This document shows positions 8,768 through 16,849 of a DNA stretch of 34,757 bases, piece after piece (position 1 is the stretch's first letter; every line of letters starts with the position of its first letter). The translations under genes were made by a program, and so were the position numbers. The notes under the pieces are model-generated. The model was not told where the DNA came from and did not search any database. It saw only the letters and a program-made list of their open reading frames with translations. The DNA comes from an uncultured Bacillaceae bacterium (GTDB taxonomy: Bacteria > Bacillota > Bacilli > Bacillales > Caldibacillaceae), in the NCBI GenBank assembly GCA_937934645.1, contig CALGYZ010000063.1, positions 1-34,757 on the forward strand. Reading direction: 5' to 3'.

Positions 8768-9535
8768 ATGATGATGAATGAAATGGTAACCGTTCTCTTT
8801 TTAATTTTAGGTTTCATTTTTGGTTCCTTCTTCAATGTTGCCGGGCTGCGCATCCCGAAAAAGAAGTCGGTCGTTTTTCCGGCTTCCCACTGCCCATCAT
8901 GCGGACATAAGCTGCGCTGGTATGAAAATATACCCGTACTCTCATTTATCATGCTAAAAGGAAAATGTTCTGCTTGTCGGATGAAAATTTCTCTTCTTTA
9001 TCCTGTTACAGAGATTTCAACCGGCCTTCTGTTTGCTTATTGTTATATGAAAACCGGCTTTCAACTGGAGCTCGCCGCTGCGCTGTTACTTGTTTCTTTG
9101 CTGGCTGTAATCACCGTTTCAGACTTGAAATACATGGTGATTCCCGATAAGGTTCTGTTGTTTTTCCTGATCTTTTTTATATTGGTCGGCATCATAGAAC
9201 CGTTTACTCCTTGGTGGGATTCGGTTCTCGGAGCTTTGGCAGGCTTTTTGATTTTGTATTTGTTGGCCGTCATCAGCCGGGGCGGCATGGGCGGCGGCGA
9301 TATAAAACTGTTTTTTGTGCTCGGAATCATTCTCGGCACAAAAAAAGTGCTCCTTGCTCTGTTTATCGCTTCGCTGGCCGGAGCTTTATACGGGCTTGCC
9401 CTTATGGTAAAGAAAGGCTTTAAAAAGAGAATACCGGTTCCCTTTGGTCCGTTTATCGCCACCGGAAGCCTTTTTGCCTACTTTTACGGCGATGACCTTA
9501 TTTCTTGGTATTTGCATACATTTCTTTATATGTAA
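8768..9535 (+). CDS. pilD: Prepilin peptidase / N-methyltransferase PilD (ComC)
   Basis: Membrane aspartyl protease that cleaves the PilA leader and N-methylates the new N-terminus. GSFFNVAGLRIP opens the methylase part; the zinc-binding cysteines are C42, C45, C67 and C70 (CPSC and CSAC). The two catalytic aspartates lie in VSDLKYMVIPD and GMGGGDIKL (the GxGxxD signature). About eight hydrophobic segments are present in 255 residues, the normal size. It is the last pilus gene. In B. subtilis the equivalent gene is comC, at the same place upstream of spoIIB and maf, so this copy may also process competence pseudopilins encoded elsewhere. Confidence 0.93.
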   Translation: MMMNEMVTVLFLILGFIFGSFFNVAGLRIPKKKSVVFPASHCPSCGHKLRWYENIPVLSFIMLKGKCSACRMKISLLYPVTEISTGLLFAYCYMKTGFQLELAAALLLVSLLAVITVSDLKYMVIPDKVLLFFLIFFILVGIIEPFTPWWDSVLGALAGFLILYLLAVISRGGMGGGDIKLFFVLGIILGTKKVLLALFIASLAGALYGLALMVKKGFKKRIPVPFGPFIATGSLFAYFYGDDLISWYLHTFLYM

Positions 9536-9624
9536 AGGAGACCTCTCAGATGGTGCCCCAAAAAGTTAGATTTTTTACTCTAAATTTTGGGGGCAGAACC
9601 TCACAGAGCCTCCTTTTTTTTGTT
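9534..9624 (+). terminator. Nested dyad, probable terminator of the pilus operon
   Basis: Inner arms TGCCCCAAAA (9554-9563) and TTTTGGGGGCA (9585-9595), continued by TTAGA (9566-9570) against TCTAA (9579-9583), are enclosed by outer arms AAAGGAG (9534-9540) and CTCCTTT (9610-9616), followed by a run of T. It begins at the pilD stop codon and is well placed to end pilus transcription. The inner sequence, TGCCCCAAAAAGTTAGA, also resembles terminal repeats of some insertion sequences. Confidence 0.65.
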
Positions 9625-9662
9625 TTTTAATAGAATAAAAATAGAGACAGGCCGTGATCTCC

Positions 9663-9692
9663 TTGTCGAAACTTTGCAGGAGCAGGCGACAA
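9663..9692 (+). promoter_or_regulatory. Possible paired Spo0A boxes upstream of spoIIB
   Basis: TTGTCGAA (9663-9670) matches the 0A-box core TGTCGAA. GCGACAA (9686-9692) is a 6 of 7 match in the opposite orientation. The pair lies about 100 bp before spoIIB; a GATAAT at 9726-9731 could be a -10 with no clear -35, as at Spo0A-activated promoters. The motif is short and also occurs in coding sequence here, so this is tentative. Confidence 0.35.
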
Positions 9693-9787
9693 AAGTCATG
9701 TTCTTTTTCAATTTTCATATGATAGGATAATAGAAAACTTCTGTTTCATACTATATTATTGCCGGTTGGACAAGGGGGAACAGAGGA

Positions 9788-10672
9788 ATGAAAATTAAAA
9801 TAAACGGTGTGGAAAAGGATTATGGAAAAGAAGAGAAGAAAGAAATTATTATTCATGACTGGAAAGCAAAAAAGGAAGTGGCCGTAACCGGAGAAAGTGC
9901 TTCAAAACAATACTTTAAACCGGAAAAAAAGAAGCTCCCCCGTTATAAAGTACGAAGGGGAACTCCGGCCATAAACCCGATGGTTCTGGTTTCGGTTATA
10001 TCCGCAATTATGATCGGGATCTTGATCGGTCTCGTTTTTTTAAAGATGATGATGAAAGATCCAGAACAAAATAACGGTGATGCCAGAGCAGGCGCCGTAA
10101 ACAGCCGGGGACAAGTTGTCCTTCCAGCGGTCAGTCTTTATATTTTACAGCAGGGGGTCTATCAAAACGAAGATTCAGTAAAAAAAGTCAAAAAAGTTTT
10201 AATCAGAGAAGGTGAACCCGCAGGAACCATTAAAGACGGTGAAAATTACCGGATTTTTGTTGCGGTGGCGGATAGCGAAAGTACGGCTAAAGCTTTGCAG
10301 AAAAAGAACGGATACACCGGTATGTGGCCGACAAAACTCGACATGCCGGAAAAAGTTATTCAAAATTTGACGGAGGATGAAAAAATATTTTTGGAATCTG
10401 CTTACCCGTTTTATGAAAAACTCGTAAGGGAAGGGAGCAATTCTTATTTACAGGGAAAGTCGTACCGAGTGAATACGGATGAACTGCAGGAAATGATGGT
10501 CAAAATAAGGGAATTGAAAAACGTAAAACAAGAGCCGATTAAAGAACTATATTATGAGTTACAAAAAGCCTACGACGGAGTTCATCAATTTCTCGAAGAC
10601 CGGAGCGAAGATAATTGGAAGCAGGCCCAAAAGCATTTAATCCGGTTCGTTTCCGGATATTATTTACTGTAA
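9788..10672 (+). CDS. spoIIB: Stage II sporulation protein B (septal wall, SPOR-like)
   Basis: SpoIIB localises to the asymmetric septum and helps thin and remodel septal peptidoglycan during engulfment. The 294-residue product begins KIKINGVEKDYG, like the KVTINGKEE start of B. subtilis SpoIIB, has a basic cytoplasmic region, one transmembrane helix (about residues 68-88), and an extracytoplasmic SPOR-type region (about 113-185: VSLYILQQGVYQNEDSVKK and YRIFVAVADSES), then a helical C-terminus. Position between comC/pilD and maf matches B. subtilis and strengthens the call despite low sequence conservation. ATG 9788 is preceded by GGGGGAACAGAGG. Confidence 0.85.
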   Translation: MKIKINGVEKDYGKEEKKEIIIHDWKAKKEVAVTGESASKQYFKPEKKKLPRYKVRRGTPAINPMVLVSVISAIMIGILIGLVFLKMMMKDPEQNNGDARAGAVNSRGQVVLPAVSLYILQQGVYQNEDSVKKVKKVLIREGEPAGTIKDGENYRIFVAVADSESTAKALQKKNGYTGMWPTKLDMPEKVIQNLTEDEKIFLESAYPFYEKLVREGSNSYLQGKSYRVNTDELQEMMVKIRELKNVKQEPIKELYYELQKAYDGVHQFLEDRSEDNWKQAQKHLIRFVSGYYLL

Positions 10673-10817
10673 AAAATACAATCAGTATTGACAAAATCTG
10701 CAAAATACCTGCGTGAAAGATGAAAAATATAGTCTGAACCGGCTGTTTTCTCCCTCTATTATTACAAAAAGGAACAAAAAATGATAAAGTTGTTAATGAA
10801 AAGTAATCTTTATGTCG

Positions 10818-10846
10818 TTGAGCAGTTTGTACAGCTCTGATAGGAT
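10818..10846 (+). promoter_or_regulatory. Probable sigma-A promoter for maf-radC
   Basis: TTGAGC (10818-10823), a 17 bp spacer and TAGGAT (10841-10846) lie about 45 bp before the maf start, in the 219 bp gap after spoIIB. No obvious terminator separates spoIIB from this element. Confidence 0.45.
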
Positions 10847-10891
10847 AGAAAATGTATCTCCCCCTATATTTCTTACAGGCAGGTGAATAAT

Positions 10892-11464
10892 TTGACACGC
10901 CTCATTTTAGCTTCTTCATCACCACGAAGGAGAGAAATCCTCAAATTATTACCGGCAACATTTGAAGTATTAACAAGCCGGACGGATGAGTCCGTTGATG
11001 ATACATTGCCGCCGGAAGAGATTGTGATGACTTTGGCATGCAAAAAGGCCGGAGCAGTTGCAGAACATGAAAAGGATGCTTTTGTCATTGGTGCGGATAC
11101 TATTGTCGTTTATGAAAATCATATTTTAGGAAAGCCCGGAAATGAAGAAAAGGCGGCTGAAATGTTACGGCTTCTTTCCGGGAAGACCCATACCGTTTAC
11201 ACGGGAGTTTGTGTGGTTCATAATAACAAGAGCGAAAAGTTTTGTGAAAAAACCCATGTAACGTTTTGGGACCTGTCTGAAGAAGAAATTGAAGCATATA
11301 TCCGTACCGGGGAACCGATGGATAAAGCGGGTGCTTACGGAATTCAAGGCTTCGGCGCAACACTTGTAAAGTCAATCGAAGGAGACTATTTTTCCGTTGT
11401 CGGCCTTCCGGTGGCGAAACTGTACCGGACGATGAAAGAAATGGGTTATCCGTTTAATCTTTGA
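10892..11464 (+). CDS. maf: Maf-type nucleoside triphosphate pyrophosphatase
   Basis: House-cleaning enzyme that hydrolyses non-canonical or modified pyrimidine nucleotides (dTTP/UTP class) to the monophosphates; overexpression of B. subtilis Maf blocks septation. The product has the family opening LILASSSPRRREIL, the central GADTIV with its catalytic Asp, GKP, THTVYTGV and the AGAYGIQGFG motif. TTG at 10892 gives MTRLILASSSP, matching family N-termini, with AGGTGA 6-7 bases upstream; GTG 10883 lies inside the ribosome site. Length is 190 residues, as usual. radC follows after 86 bp. Confidence 0.93.
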   Translation: MTRLILASSSPRRREILKLLPATFEVLTSRTDESVDDTLPPEEIVMTLACKKAGAVAEHEKDAFVIGADTIVVYENHILGKPGNEEKAAEMLRLLSGKTHTVYTGVCVVHNNKSEKFCEKTHVTFWDLSEEEIEAYIRTGEPMDKAGAYGIQGFGATLVKSIEGDYFSVVGLPVAKLYRTMKEMGYPFNL

Positions 11465-11550
11465 TCCATTTCCGTTTATTTGCGTGAAAACCCCGTTCGT
11501 ATTTTAATATAAAAGATCAGAGGAGGAGAGATACAATCGGGGAACCGTTG

Positions 11551-12222
11551 ATGATCAAGGACTTTCCGAAACAGGAAAGGCCGAGAGAAAGATTTAAAAA
11601 ATTCGGTCCGTCCTCACTATCCAACCAGGAGTTATTGGCAATTATTTTACGGACGGGAACGAAACAAGAATCGGTCCTGCAACTGTCTCAACGCCTTTTG
11701 TCCGAGTTCGACGGTTTGTGCATGTTAAAGGAAGCCACATTGGAAGAACTAACGAAAATAAAAGGGATCGGAGAAGCAAAAGCGATTCAGCTGCTGGCTT
11801 CTATTGAACTGGGCAGACGGATCTCTAATATGACCTATGGAGAACGATACGTTATCCGGACCCCGGAGGACGGGGCAAATTATGTTATGGAGGAGATGCG
11901 CTTTCTCACCCAGGAACATTTCGTATGTCTTTATTTGAATACAAAAAATGAAGTCATCCATAAGCAGACGATCTTTATCGGCAGTCTCAACGCTTCTATC
12001 GTCCACCCCCGCGAAGTTTTTAAAGAGGCATTCAGACGATCAGCAGCCTCCATCATTTGTTTCCACAATCACCCCAGCGGTCATCCGGCACCAAGCCGGG
12101 AAGACATCGAAGTGACGAAGCGGCTTGCAGAGGTCGGAAAAATGATCGGCATTGAACTGCTGGACCATATTATCATCGGTGATAAACGTTATGTAAGTTT
12201 AAAAGAAAAAGGATATATATAA
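11551..12222 (+). CDS. radC: RadC-family protein (JAB/MPN domain)
   Basis: Conserved protein with an N-terminal helix-hairpin-helix region (about residues 25-75, IKGIGEAKAIQLLASIELGRR) and a C-terminal JAMM metal-binding domain with HNHPSGHPAPSRED, including the His-x-His and the downstream Asp. The older role in DNA repair is not supported by genetics in other species, so the biochemical function remains open. ATG 11551 (or TTG 11548) is preceded by GGGGAA; length about 223 residues. It occupies its usual place between maf and mreB. Confidence 0.93.
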   Translation: MIKDFPKQERPRERFKKFGPSSLSNQELLAIILRTGTKQESVLQLSQRLLSEFDGLCMLKEATLEELTKIKGIGEAKAIQLLASIELGRRISNMTYGERYVIRTPEDGANYVMEEMRFLTQEHFVCLYLNTKNEVIHKQTIFIGSLNASIVHPREVFKEAFRRSAASIICFHNHPSGHPAPSREDIEVTKRLAEVGKMIGIELLDHIIIGDKRYVSLKEKGYI

Positions 12223-12233
12223 TTTGTGAACTC

Positions 12234-12263
12234 TTGTTAATACCTTGTAAAATAAGCTATAAT
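12234..12263 (+). promoter_or_regulatory. Probable sigma-A promoter for mreBCD
   Basis: TTGTTA (12234-12239), an 18 bp spacer and TATAAT (12258-12263) lie in the 207 bp AT-rich gap between radC and mreB. A second TATAAT at 12314-12319 lacks a good -35. Confidence 0.5.
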
Positions 12264-12429
12264 AATACGTATGATTTTTTTGTTTTTTTATACAAAATGA
12301 AAAGGAATCGCTATATAATATTCATGGCACACTAAAACAAACTATAATAAAAATGCTTTTAATAAACGGAATGAACGTGTTTAAATAAACAGGAATAATT
12401 GAGAATGTATGAGAAAGGGAGATACAGCC

Positions 12430-13446
12430 ATGTTTGGATTTGGTTCAAAGGATTTAGGAATTGACTTGGGTACTGCAAACACACTTGTTTATCTTCGCGG
12501 AAAAGGAGTCATTTTACGGGAGCCGTCGGTTGTTGCTTTTCAAACGGATACAAAGCAGATTGTCGCGGTCGGAAATGATGCGAAAAATATGATCGGGCGT
12601 ACACCGGGAAATGTTGTTGCCCTCCGTCCGATGAAAGACGGTGTTATTGCCGATTATGAAACAACGGCAAAAATGATGAAATACTTCATTAATCAGGCAT
12701 TGAAAACAAAAGGCGGCTTTGGCCGGAAACCATATGTCATGGTTTGTGTTCCTTCCGGTATTACTGCCGTTGAAGAACGGGCGGTCATTGATGCGACAAG
12801 GCAGGCAGGAGCCCGGGATGCATACACGATTGAAGAACCCTTTGCTGCAGCGATTGGTGCGGATCTGCCGGTGTGGGAACCGACCGGAAGTATGGTTGTC
12901 GATATCGGCGGCGGTACTACGGAAGTTGCTATCATATCTTTGGGCGGAATTGTTACAAGCCAGTCGATCCGCATTGCCGGAGATGAAATGGACGATGCGA
13001 TCATTACTTATATTCGCAAAAACTACAACTTGATGATTGGTGACCGGACGGCTGAGACGATCAAAGTCGAAATCGGTTCTGCGGGAATGCCGGGAGAAAT
13101 TGAAAATATGGAAATCAGGGGAAGAGACTTGCTGACAGGTTTGCCGAAAACGATCGAAATTACCGCGGAAGAAATTGCTGAAGCTTTGAAAGATACTGTT
13201 TATGCCATTGTGGATGCTGTAAAAAACACATTGGAAAAAACACCGCCGGAACTGGCAGCGGATATCATGGACCGTGGTATTGTGCTAACAGGGGGCGGTG
13301 CCTTGTTGCGCAATCTTGACCGAGTGATTTCCAATGAGACGAACATGCCCGTTTTAATCGCGGAAAATCCTCTTGACTGTGTCGCCATCGGTACCGGAAA
13401 GGCGCTTGATCATATTGATTTATTCAAGAATAAAGCAAGAGGGTAA
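12430..13446 (+). CDS. mreB: Rod-shape determining actin homologue MreB
   Basis: Membrane-associated actin-like filament protein that guides the elongasome and lateral wall synthesis. Nearly colinear with B. subtilis MreB: LGIDLGTANTLVY phosphate loop near residue 10, VVDIGGGTTEVAIISLGG second loop, and GIVLTGGGALLRNLD adenosine motif. Length is 338 residues. ATG 12430 (MFGFGSKDLG) is chosen because it matches the family N-terminus and has AAGGGAG upstream; ATG 12409 would add seven residues not found in homologues. First gene of mreBCD; mreC follows by 22 bp. Confidence 0.97.
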   Translation: MFGFGSKDLGIDLGTANTLVYLRGKGVILREPSVVAFQTDTKQIVAVGNDAKNMIGRTPGNVVALRPMKDGVIADYETTAKMMKYFINQALKTKGGFGRKPYVMVCVPSGITAVEERAVIDATRQAGARDAYTIEEPFAAAIGADLPVWEPTGSMVVDIGGGTTEVAIISLGGIVTSQSIRIAGDEMDDAIITYIRKNYNLMIGDRTAETIKVEIGSAGMPGEIENMEIRGRDLLTGLPKTIEITAEEIAEALKDTVYAIVDAVKNTLEKTPPELAADIMDRGIVLTGGGALLRNLDRVISNETNMPVLIAENPLDCVAIGTGKALDHIDLFKNKARG

Positions 13447-13468
13447 GCAAAATAAAGAGGTGTAAATC

Positions 13469-14338
13469 ATGCCACAGTTCTTTATGAATAAACGACTGAT
13501 TATATTACTCGCAGGGATTATCATTCTCGTGGCATTGATTGGCTTTTCTTTAAGGGAGCGGGAACTTACCTGGCCGGAACAGTTTGTGAAAGATTCGGCA
13601 GGCTTTTTGCAAAACATCGTTGCAAAGCCTGCCCATCTTGTGTCTAATATTGTCGAAGGTGTATCCGATATTAAAAAAACATATGATGAAAACAAAGTTT
13701 TGAAAGAACGCCTGGACGAGTATGCCCAAATTAAAGTAAAGGCCGACCGGCTTGAAAAGGAAAACGAAGAATTAAAGGCACTGATTGAAAAAGAAAAAGA
13801 TCTAGCATCATATACGACCCATCATGCTACGGTGATTGCCCGCAATCCGGACCGCTGGAACGAAGCGTTAACGATCGATAAAGGAGAAGTACACGGAGTT
13901 AAGCAGGGAATGGCCGTTGTTACGGCGGAAGGAATGATCGGAAAAATTAAAAGCGCAGGCCGGATCACCTCCACCGTTCAATTGCTCTCCACGGTTGACC
14001 GGACAAACCGAGTGCACGTAACGATTCAGGGGAAAAGTGATATTTACGGGCTTATTGAAGGGTTTGATCTGAAAACCCAACAGTTAATTGTGAAACAAAT
14101 TCCTTTCGAAGAAAAAGTTAAAAAAGACATGGACGTTGTCACTTCCGGGTTAGCCAATATTTTTCCGAAAGGTTTGTATATCGGAAAGGTTGTTAAAGTT
14201 GAGCATGATCAAAACGGGTTGACACAAACTGCATATGTGAAACCGGCAGCGAATTTTTATAATATAGAAAATGTCATTGTCGTTGAGCGAGAATTGGAAA
14301 GCCAGATGGACGGGGAAGGCCAGGGTGAAAGTTCATGA
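13469..14338 (+). CDS. mreC: Rod-shape determining protein MreC
   Basis: Bitopic elongasome component that links MreB to extracytoplasmic wall synthases. The 289-residue product has a basic N-terminus, one transmembrane helix (about residues 10-27), a coiled coil (about 70-112) and the beta-rich MreC domain, including VIARNPDRWNEALTIDKGEVHGVKQGMAVV and VVTSGLANIFPKGLYIGKV. ATG 13469 follows AGAGGTG. Overlaps mreD by ATGA, so translation is coupled. Confidence 0.95.
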   Translation: MPQFFMNKRLIILLAGIIILVALIGFSLRERELTWPEQFVKDSAGFLQNIVAKPAHLVSNIVEGVSDIKKTYDENKVLKERLDEYAQIKVKADRLEKENEELKALIEKEKDLASYTTHHATVIARNPDRWNEALTIDKGEVHGVKQGMAVVTAEGMIGKIKSAGRITSTVQLLSTVDRTNRVHVTIQGKSDIYGLIEGFDLKTQQLIVKQIPFEEKVKKDMDVVTSGLANIFPKGLYIGKVVKVEHDQNGLTQTAYVKPAANFYNIENVIVVERELESQMDGEGQGESS

Positions 14339-14871
14339 ATAAACAATGGTGGATCCCGTTAATCATAGTCATTGCCTTTGGAATCGAAAGCATTGTACCT
14401 AATTTCCTTCCCGTTTATTTTTTTTCCCAATACGTCATTATCGTTCCGCGGATTTTATTTATTGTTCTTTTATTTATCACAGTATTTTATGATGAGAAAC
14501 AGGGCCAACTGTACGCATTTTTGTCAGGCGTTGTCATGGACATTGTTTTCACTGAAATTATAGGAATCTACATATTCTGGTATCCGGCAACGATATATTT
14601 GGTCAGAAAAGTGATGAAATATTGGCATAACAATTTATTTGTCACGGGATTGGTTGCTTTCATTGCCGTCACTTTTTTGGAAACCGGAATTTTTTGGATC
14701 CATGCCATTTTAAATACGGTGGATGTTCCCTTTAAATACTTCGTTGAACATCGTTTAATCCCGACGCTTATTTTCAATTTCATCATTTATCTTGTTTTTT
14801 CTTATCCGTTGAAAAAACGGCTGGTCAAACTGGCGAAAATGAAAAGCGAAGAGAGTATGTTTCAATCATAA
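14335..14871 (+). CDS. mreD: Rod-shape determining protein MreD
   Basis: Small polytopic membrane protein of the elongasome, 178 residues with about five or six hydrophobic segments. YAFLSGVVMDIVFTEIIGIY carries the Gly/Asp motif typical of MreD. Identification rests on topology, this motif and position after mreC, whose stop overlaps its start by 4 bp. A terminator follows directly, so mreBCD appears to end here. Confidence 0.93.
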   Translation: MNKQWWIPLIIVIAFGIESIVPNFLPVYFFSQYVIIVPRILFIVLLFITVFYDEKQGQLYAFLSGVVMDIVFTEIIGIYIFWYPATIYLVRKVMKYWHNNLFVTGLVAFIAVTFLETGIFWIHAILNTVDVPFKYFVEHRLIPTLIFNFIIYLVFSYPLKKRLVKLAKMKSEESMFQS

Positions 14872-14885
14872 AATTGTCTGATCGT

Positions 14886-14917
14886 AAAGCAATTGGTACA
14901 GACCAATTGCTTTCTTT
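14886..14917 (+). terminator. Terminator after mreD
   Basis: Perfect 12 bp arms AAAGCAATTGGT and ACCAATTGCTTT around a 4-base loop, followed by a short pyrimidine run (CTTTC). The U-tract is weak, so some readthrough into minCD is possible. The rest of the 311 bp gap (14918-15128) has a GC-richer stretch near 14975-15020 and an AT-rich end; no gene was recognised there. Confidence 0.7.
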
Positions 14918-15128
14918 CGGTGATCAATAGAAAATTGAGACATTAGTCCCCTGTAAACATTTTTTCTGAAATTACCCGCCGGAAGGCCTCCTCCAGCGCT
15001 TGGCCGGGGAAAGATATTTAAGCCATTTGGTCTGTTTTTCCGGACGGTTTCCCTTATCAGAAAGGGTAAAAAGGCGGATCTAACCTATTTTGCTATAAAT
15101 ATATCAATATAAAATTTTTGAAAAAATA

Positions 15129-15158
15129 AAAGGAGAACGCCTGCCGTTTGTCGAATTT
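15129..15158 (+). promoter_or_regulatory. Probable sigma-H promoter of minCD
   Basis: AAAGGAGAA (-35, 15129-15137) and, after 14 bases, CGAAT (-10, 15152-15156) fit the sigma-H pattern RWAGGAWWT-N14-HGAAT with one to two mismatches. No gene uses the AGGAG as a ribosome site. The -10 overlaps TTGTCGAA (15148-15155), a perfect Spo0A-box core. Reported sigma-H control of minCD in B. subtilis supports the call. Confidence 0.5.
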
Positions 15159-15182
15159 TACAATGATGAGGTGAAATCTTGC

Positions 15183-15866
15183 ATGGGTAGGAGACAAAAT
15201 GTCACGATAAAAGGCACAAAAGAAGGACTATTGTTGCACCTCAATGATACCTGCGCATTTTCTGATCTGGTTAAAGAGATTGAAGAAAAGCTGTTCTCCC
15301 ACGCGAATGTATTGAAAGATTCTCAGGTTGTTTCTGTGCGCGTCCATACCGGAAACCGGCTGTTAACAAGTGAGCAGGAAGACATTCTGAAAGAGGTTAT
15401 TAATCCGAAAAAAAATTTATATATTGCATCCATTGATTCTAATGTTATATTAAAAGAAGAAGCCGACCGCATGAAGAGAGAATCGGAAGTAACCGTTGTC
15501 TCAAAAATTGTCCGTTCGGGACAAATATTAAAAGTTGATGGTGATCTTCTTCTTGTCGGTGATGTAAATCCCGGGGGCAAGGTAATGGCCGGAGGCAATA
15601 TTTTTATTTTGGGAAAATTACAAGGAACGGCCCATGCGGGATGTTACGGAAATGAAGAAGCGGTCATCTGCGCGGGAACCATGACACCGATGCAATTAAG
15701 AATCGCAGGTTTCATTGACCGGACTCCGGATCGGACTGAACCGGCAAATGAATCCGAATGTGCTTACATACAAAATAACCGGCTAATGATTGACCGGCTG
15801 CTTGTTTTAAGGAAGGTCAGACCGAATTTAAACCGGTTTTTGGAAGGAGGCTTGTCTAATGGGTGA
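15183..15866 (+). CDS. minC: Septum site-determining protein MinC
   Basis: FtsZ polymerisation inhibitor that blocks division near the poles. The product has an N-terminal FtsZ-inhibiting domain (NVTIKGTKEGLLLHL onward) and a C-terminal beta-helix domain with IVRSGQILKVDGDLLLVGDVNPGG, the MinD-binding face, followed by GNIFILGKLQGTAHAG. ATG 15183 (227 residues) is preferred over GTG 15171, which lies inside the GAGGTGA ribosome site. Overlaps minD by 8 bp. Confidence 0.95.
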   Translation: MGRRQNVTIKGTKEGLLLHLNDTCAFSDLVKEIEEKLFSHANVLKDSQVVSVRVHTGNRLLTSEQEDILKEVINPKKNLYIASIDSNVILKEEADRMKRESEVTVVSKIVRSGQILKVDGDLLLVGDVNPGGKVMAGGNIFILGKLQGTAHAGCYGNEEAVICAGTMTPMQLRIAGFIDRTPDRTEPANESECAYIQNNRLMIDRLLVLRKVRPNLNRFLEGGLSNG

Positions 15867-16662
15867 GGCATTGGTCATAACATCGGGAAAAGGGGGAGTC
15901 GGAAAAACAACTTCATCCGCCAATATTGGTACAGCTCTCGCTTTGCAAGGAAAAAGGGTTTGTTTGGTGGATACAGATATCGGTTTGAGAAATTTAGATG
16001 TGATCATGGGGCTGGAAAACCGGATTATCTACGATTTAGTCGATGTTGCCGGAGGAAAATGTAAAATTCACCAGGCACTCGTTAAAGATAAACGTTTCGA
16101 TGATAAACTGTATTTGCTTCCCGCTGCACAGAGCAGTGATAAATCAGCAGTTTCCCCGGAACAAATGAAGAAAATCGTTAATGATTTAAAGCAGGAGTTT
16201 GATTATATCATTATTGATTGTCCTGCCGGTATTGAACAAGGATTTCAAAATGCCATTGCCGGAGCAGACAGGGCAATTGTCGTGACAACTCCGGAAGTAT
16301 CGGCTGTCCGGGATGCGGACCGTATTATCGGCCTGCTTGAAAAGGAAACAATTGAACCACCAAAATTACTGATCAACCGGATCCGCACGAGCATGGTGAA
16401 AAAAGGTGAAATGCTTGATGTTGACGAAGTGACGAATATTTTGGCAATTGAATTGATTGGAATTGTTGCCGATGATGAAGGAGTCATTAAAGCAGCGAAT
16501 ATAGGAGAGCCGATCGTCATGAATCCGAACAGCAAAGCGAGCATCGCTTACCGTAATATTGCCAGAAGAATTTTAGGCGAATCCGTACCGCTGCAACAGC
16601 TTGAGGAACAAGAAGGCGGCATGCTATCGCGGCTAAAACGGTTTTTCGGGGCACGGGCATAA
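15859..16662 (+). CDS. minD: Septum site-determining ATPase MinD
   Basis: ParA/MinD-family ATPase that recruits MinC to the membrane. The deviant Walker A motif KGGVGKTT is at about residues 10-17, DTDIGLRNLD follows, IIDCPAG forms the switch region, and the C-terminus ends in an amphipathic membrane-targeting helix (MLSRLKRFFG). Length is 267 residues, normal for Bacillus. ATG 15859 has GGAGG upstream within minC. Confidence 0.97.
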   Translation: MGEALVITSGKGGVGKTTSSANIGTALALQGKRVCLVDTDIGLRNLDVIMGLENRIIYDLVDVAGGKCKIHQALVKDKRFDDKLYLLPAAQSSDKSAVSPEQMKKIVNDLKQEFDYIIIDCPAGIEQGFQNAIAGADRAIVVTTPEVSAVRDADRIIGLLEKETIEPPKLLINRIRTSMVKKGEMLDVDEVTNILAIELIGIVADDEGVIKAANIGEPIVMNPNSKASIAYRNIARRILGESVPLQQLEEQEGGMLSRLKRFFGARA

Positions 16663-16692
16663 AGGACCGGGAAATGAATAATCTGTAAACTA

Positions 16693-16730
16693 AAAGGGTG
16701 CGAAATTGGACAAGCACTCTTTTTTTATTT
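16693..16730 (+). terminator. Terminator after minD
   Basis: AAAGGGTGC (16693-16701) pairs with GCACTCTTT (16714-16722) with one G-U pair, followed by TTTTTTATTTT. Confidence 0.75.
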
Positions 16731-16774
16731 TACGGAACATTCCGTTTTTCCTTTCCCCAGCGGATCAACAACCC

Positions 16775-16804
16775 GTCATAACGCTATTGGACAAGACATA
16801 TAGA
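16775..16804 (+). promoter_or_regulatory. Probable sigma-E promoter of spoIVFAB
   Basis: GTCATAAC (16775-16782) and, after 14 bp, CATATAGA (16797-16804) match the sigma-E pattern GKMATATT / CATAMAMT at 6 of 8 and 6 of 8 positions with the right spacing. spoIVF is transcribed by sigma-E in the mother cell of B. subtilis, and the preceding terminator makes a separate promoter necessary. Confidence 0.5.
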
Positions 16805-16849
16805 TTATTAAACAAATCTTGTTCAATTTTAAGGCGGGGTTGATTGACT

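Noticed and set aside
12224..12244. TTGTGAACTCTTGTTAAT as a Rex site before mreB
   Set aside because: Only the left half matches; the right half lacks TTCACAA.
14880..15070. Minus-strand open frames in the mreD-minC gap
   Set aside because: Several frames are partly open because of base composition, but none has a start with a ribosome site or a recognisable motif.
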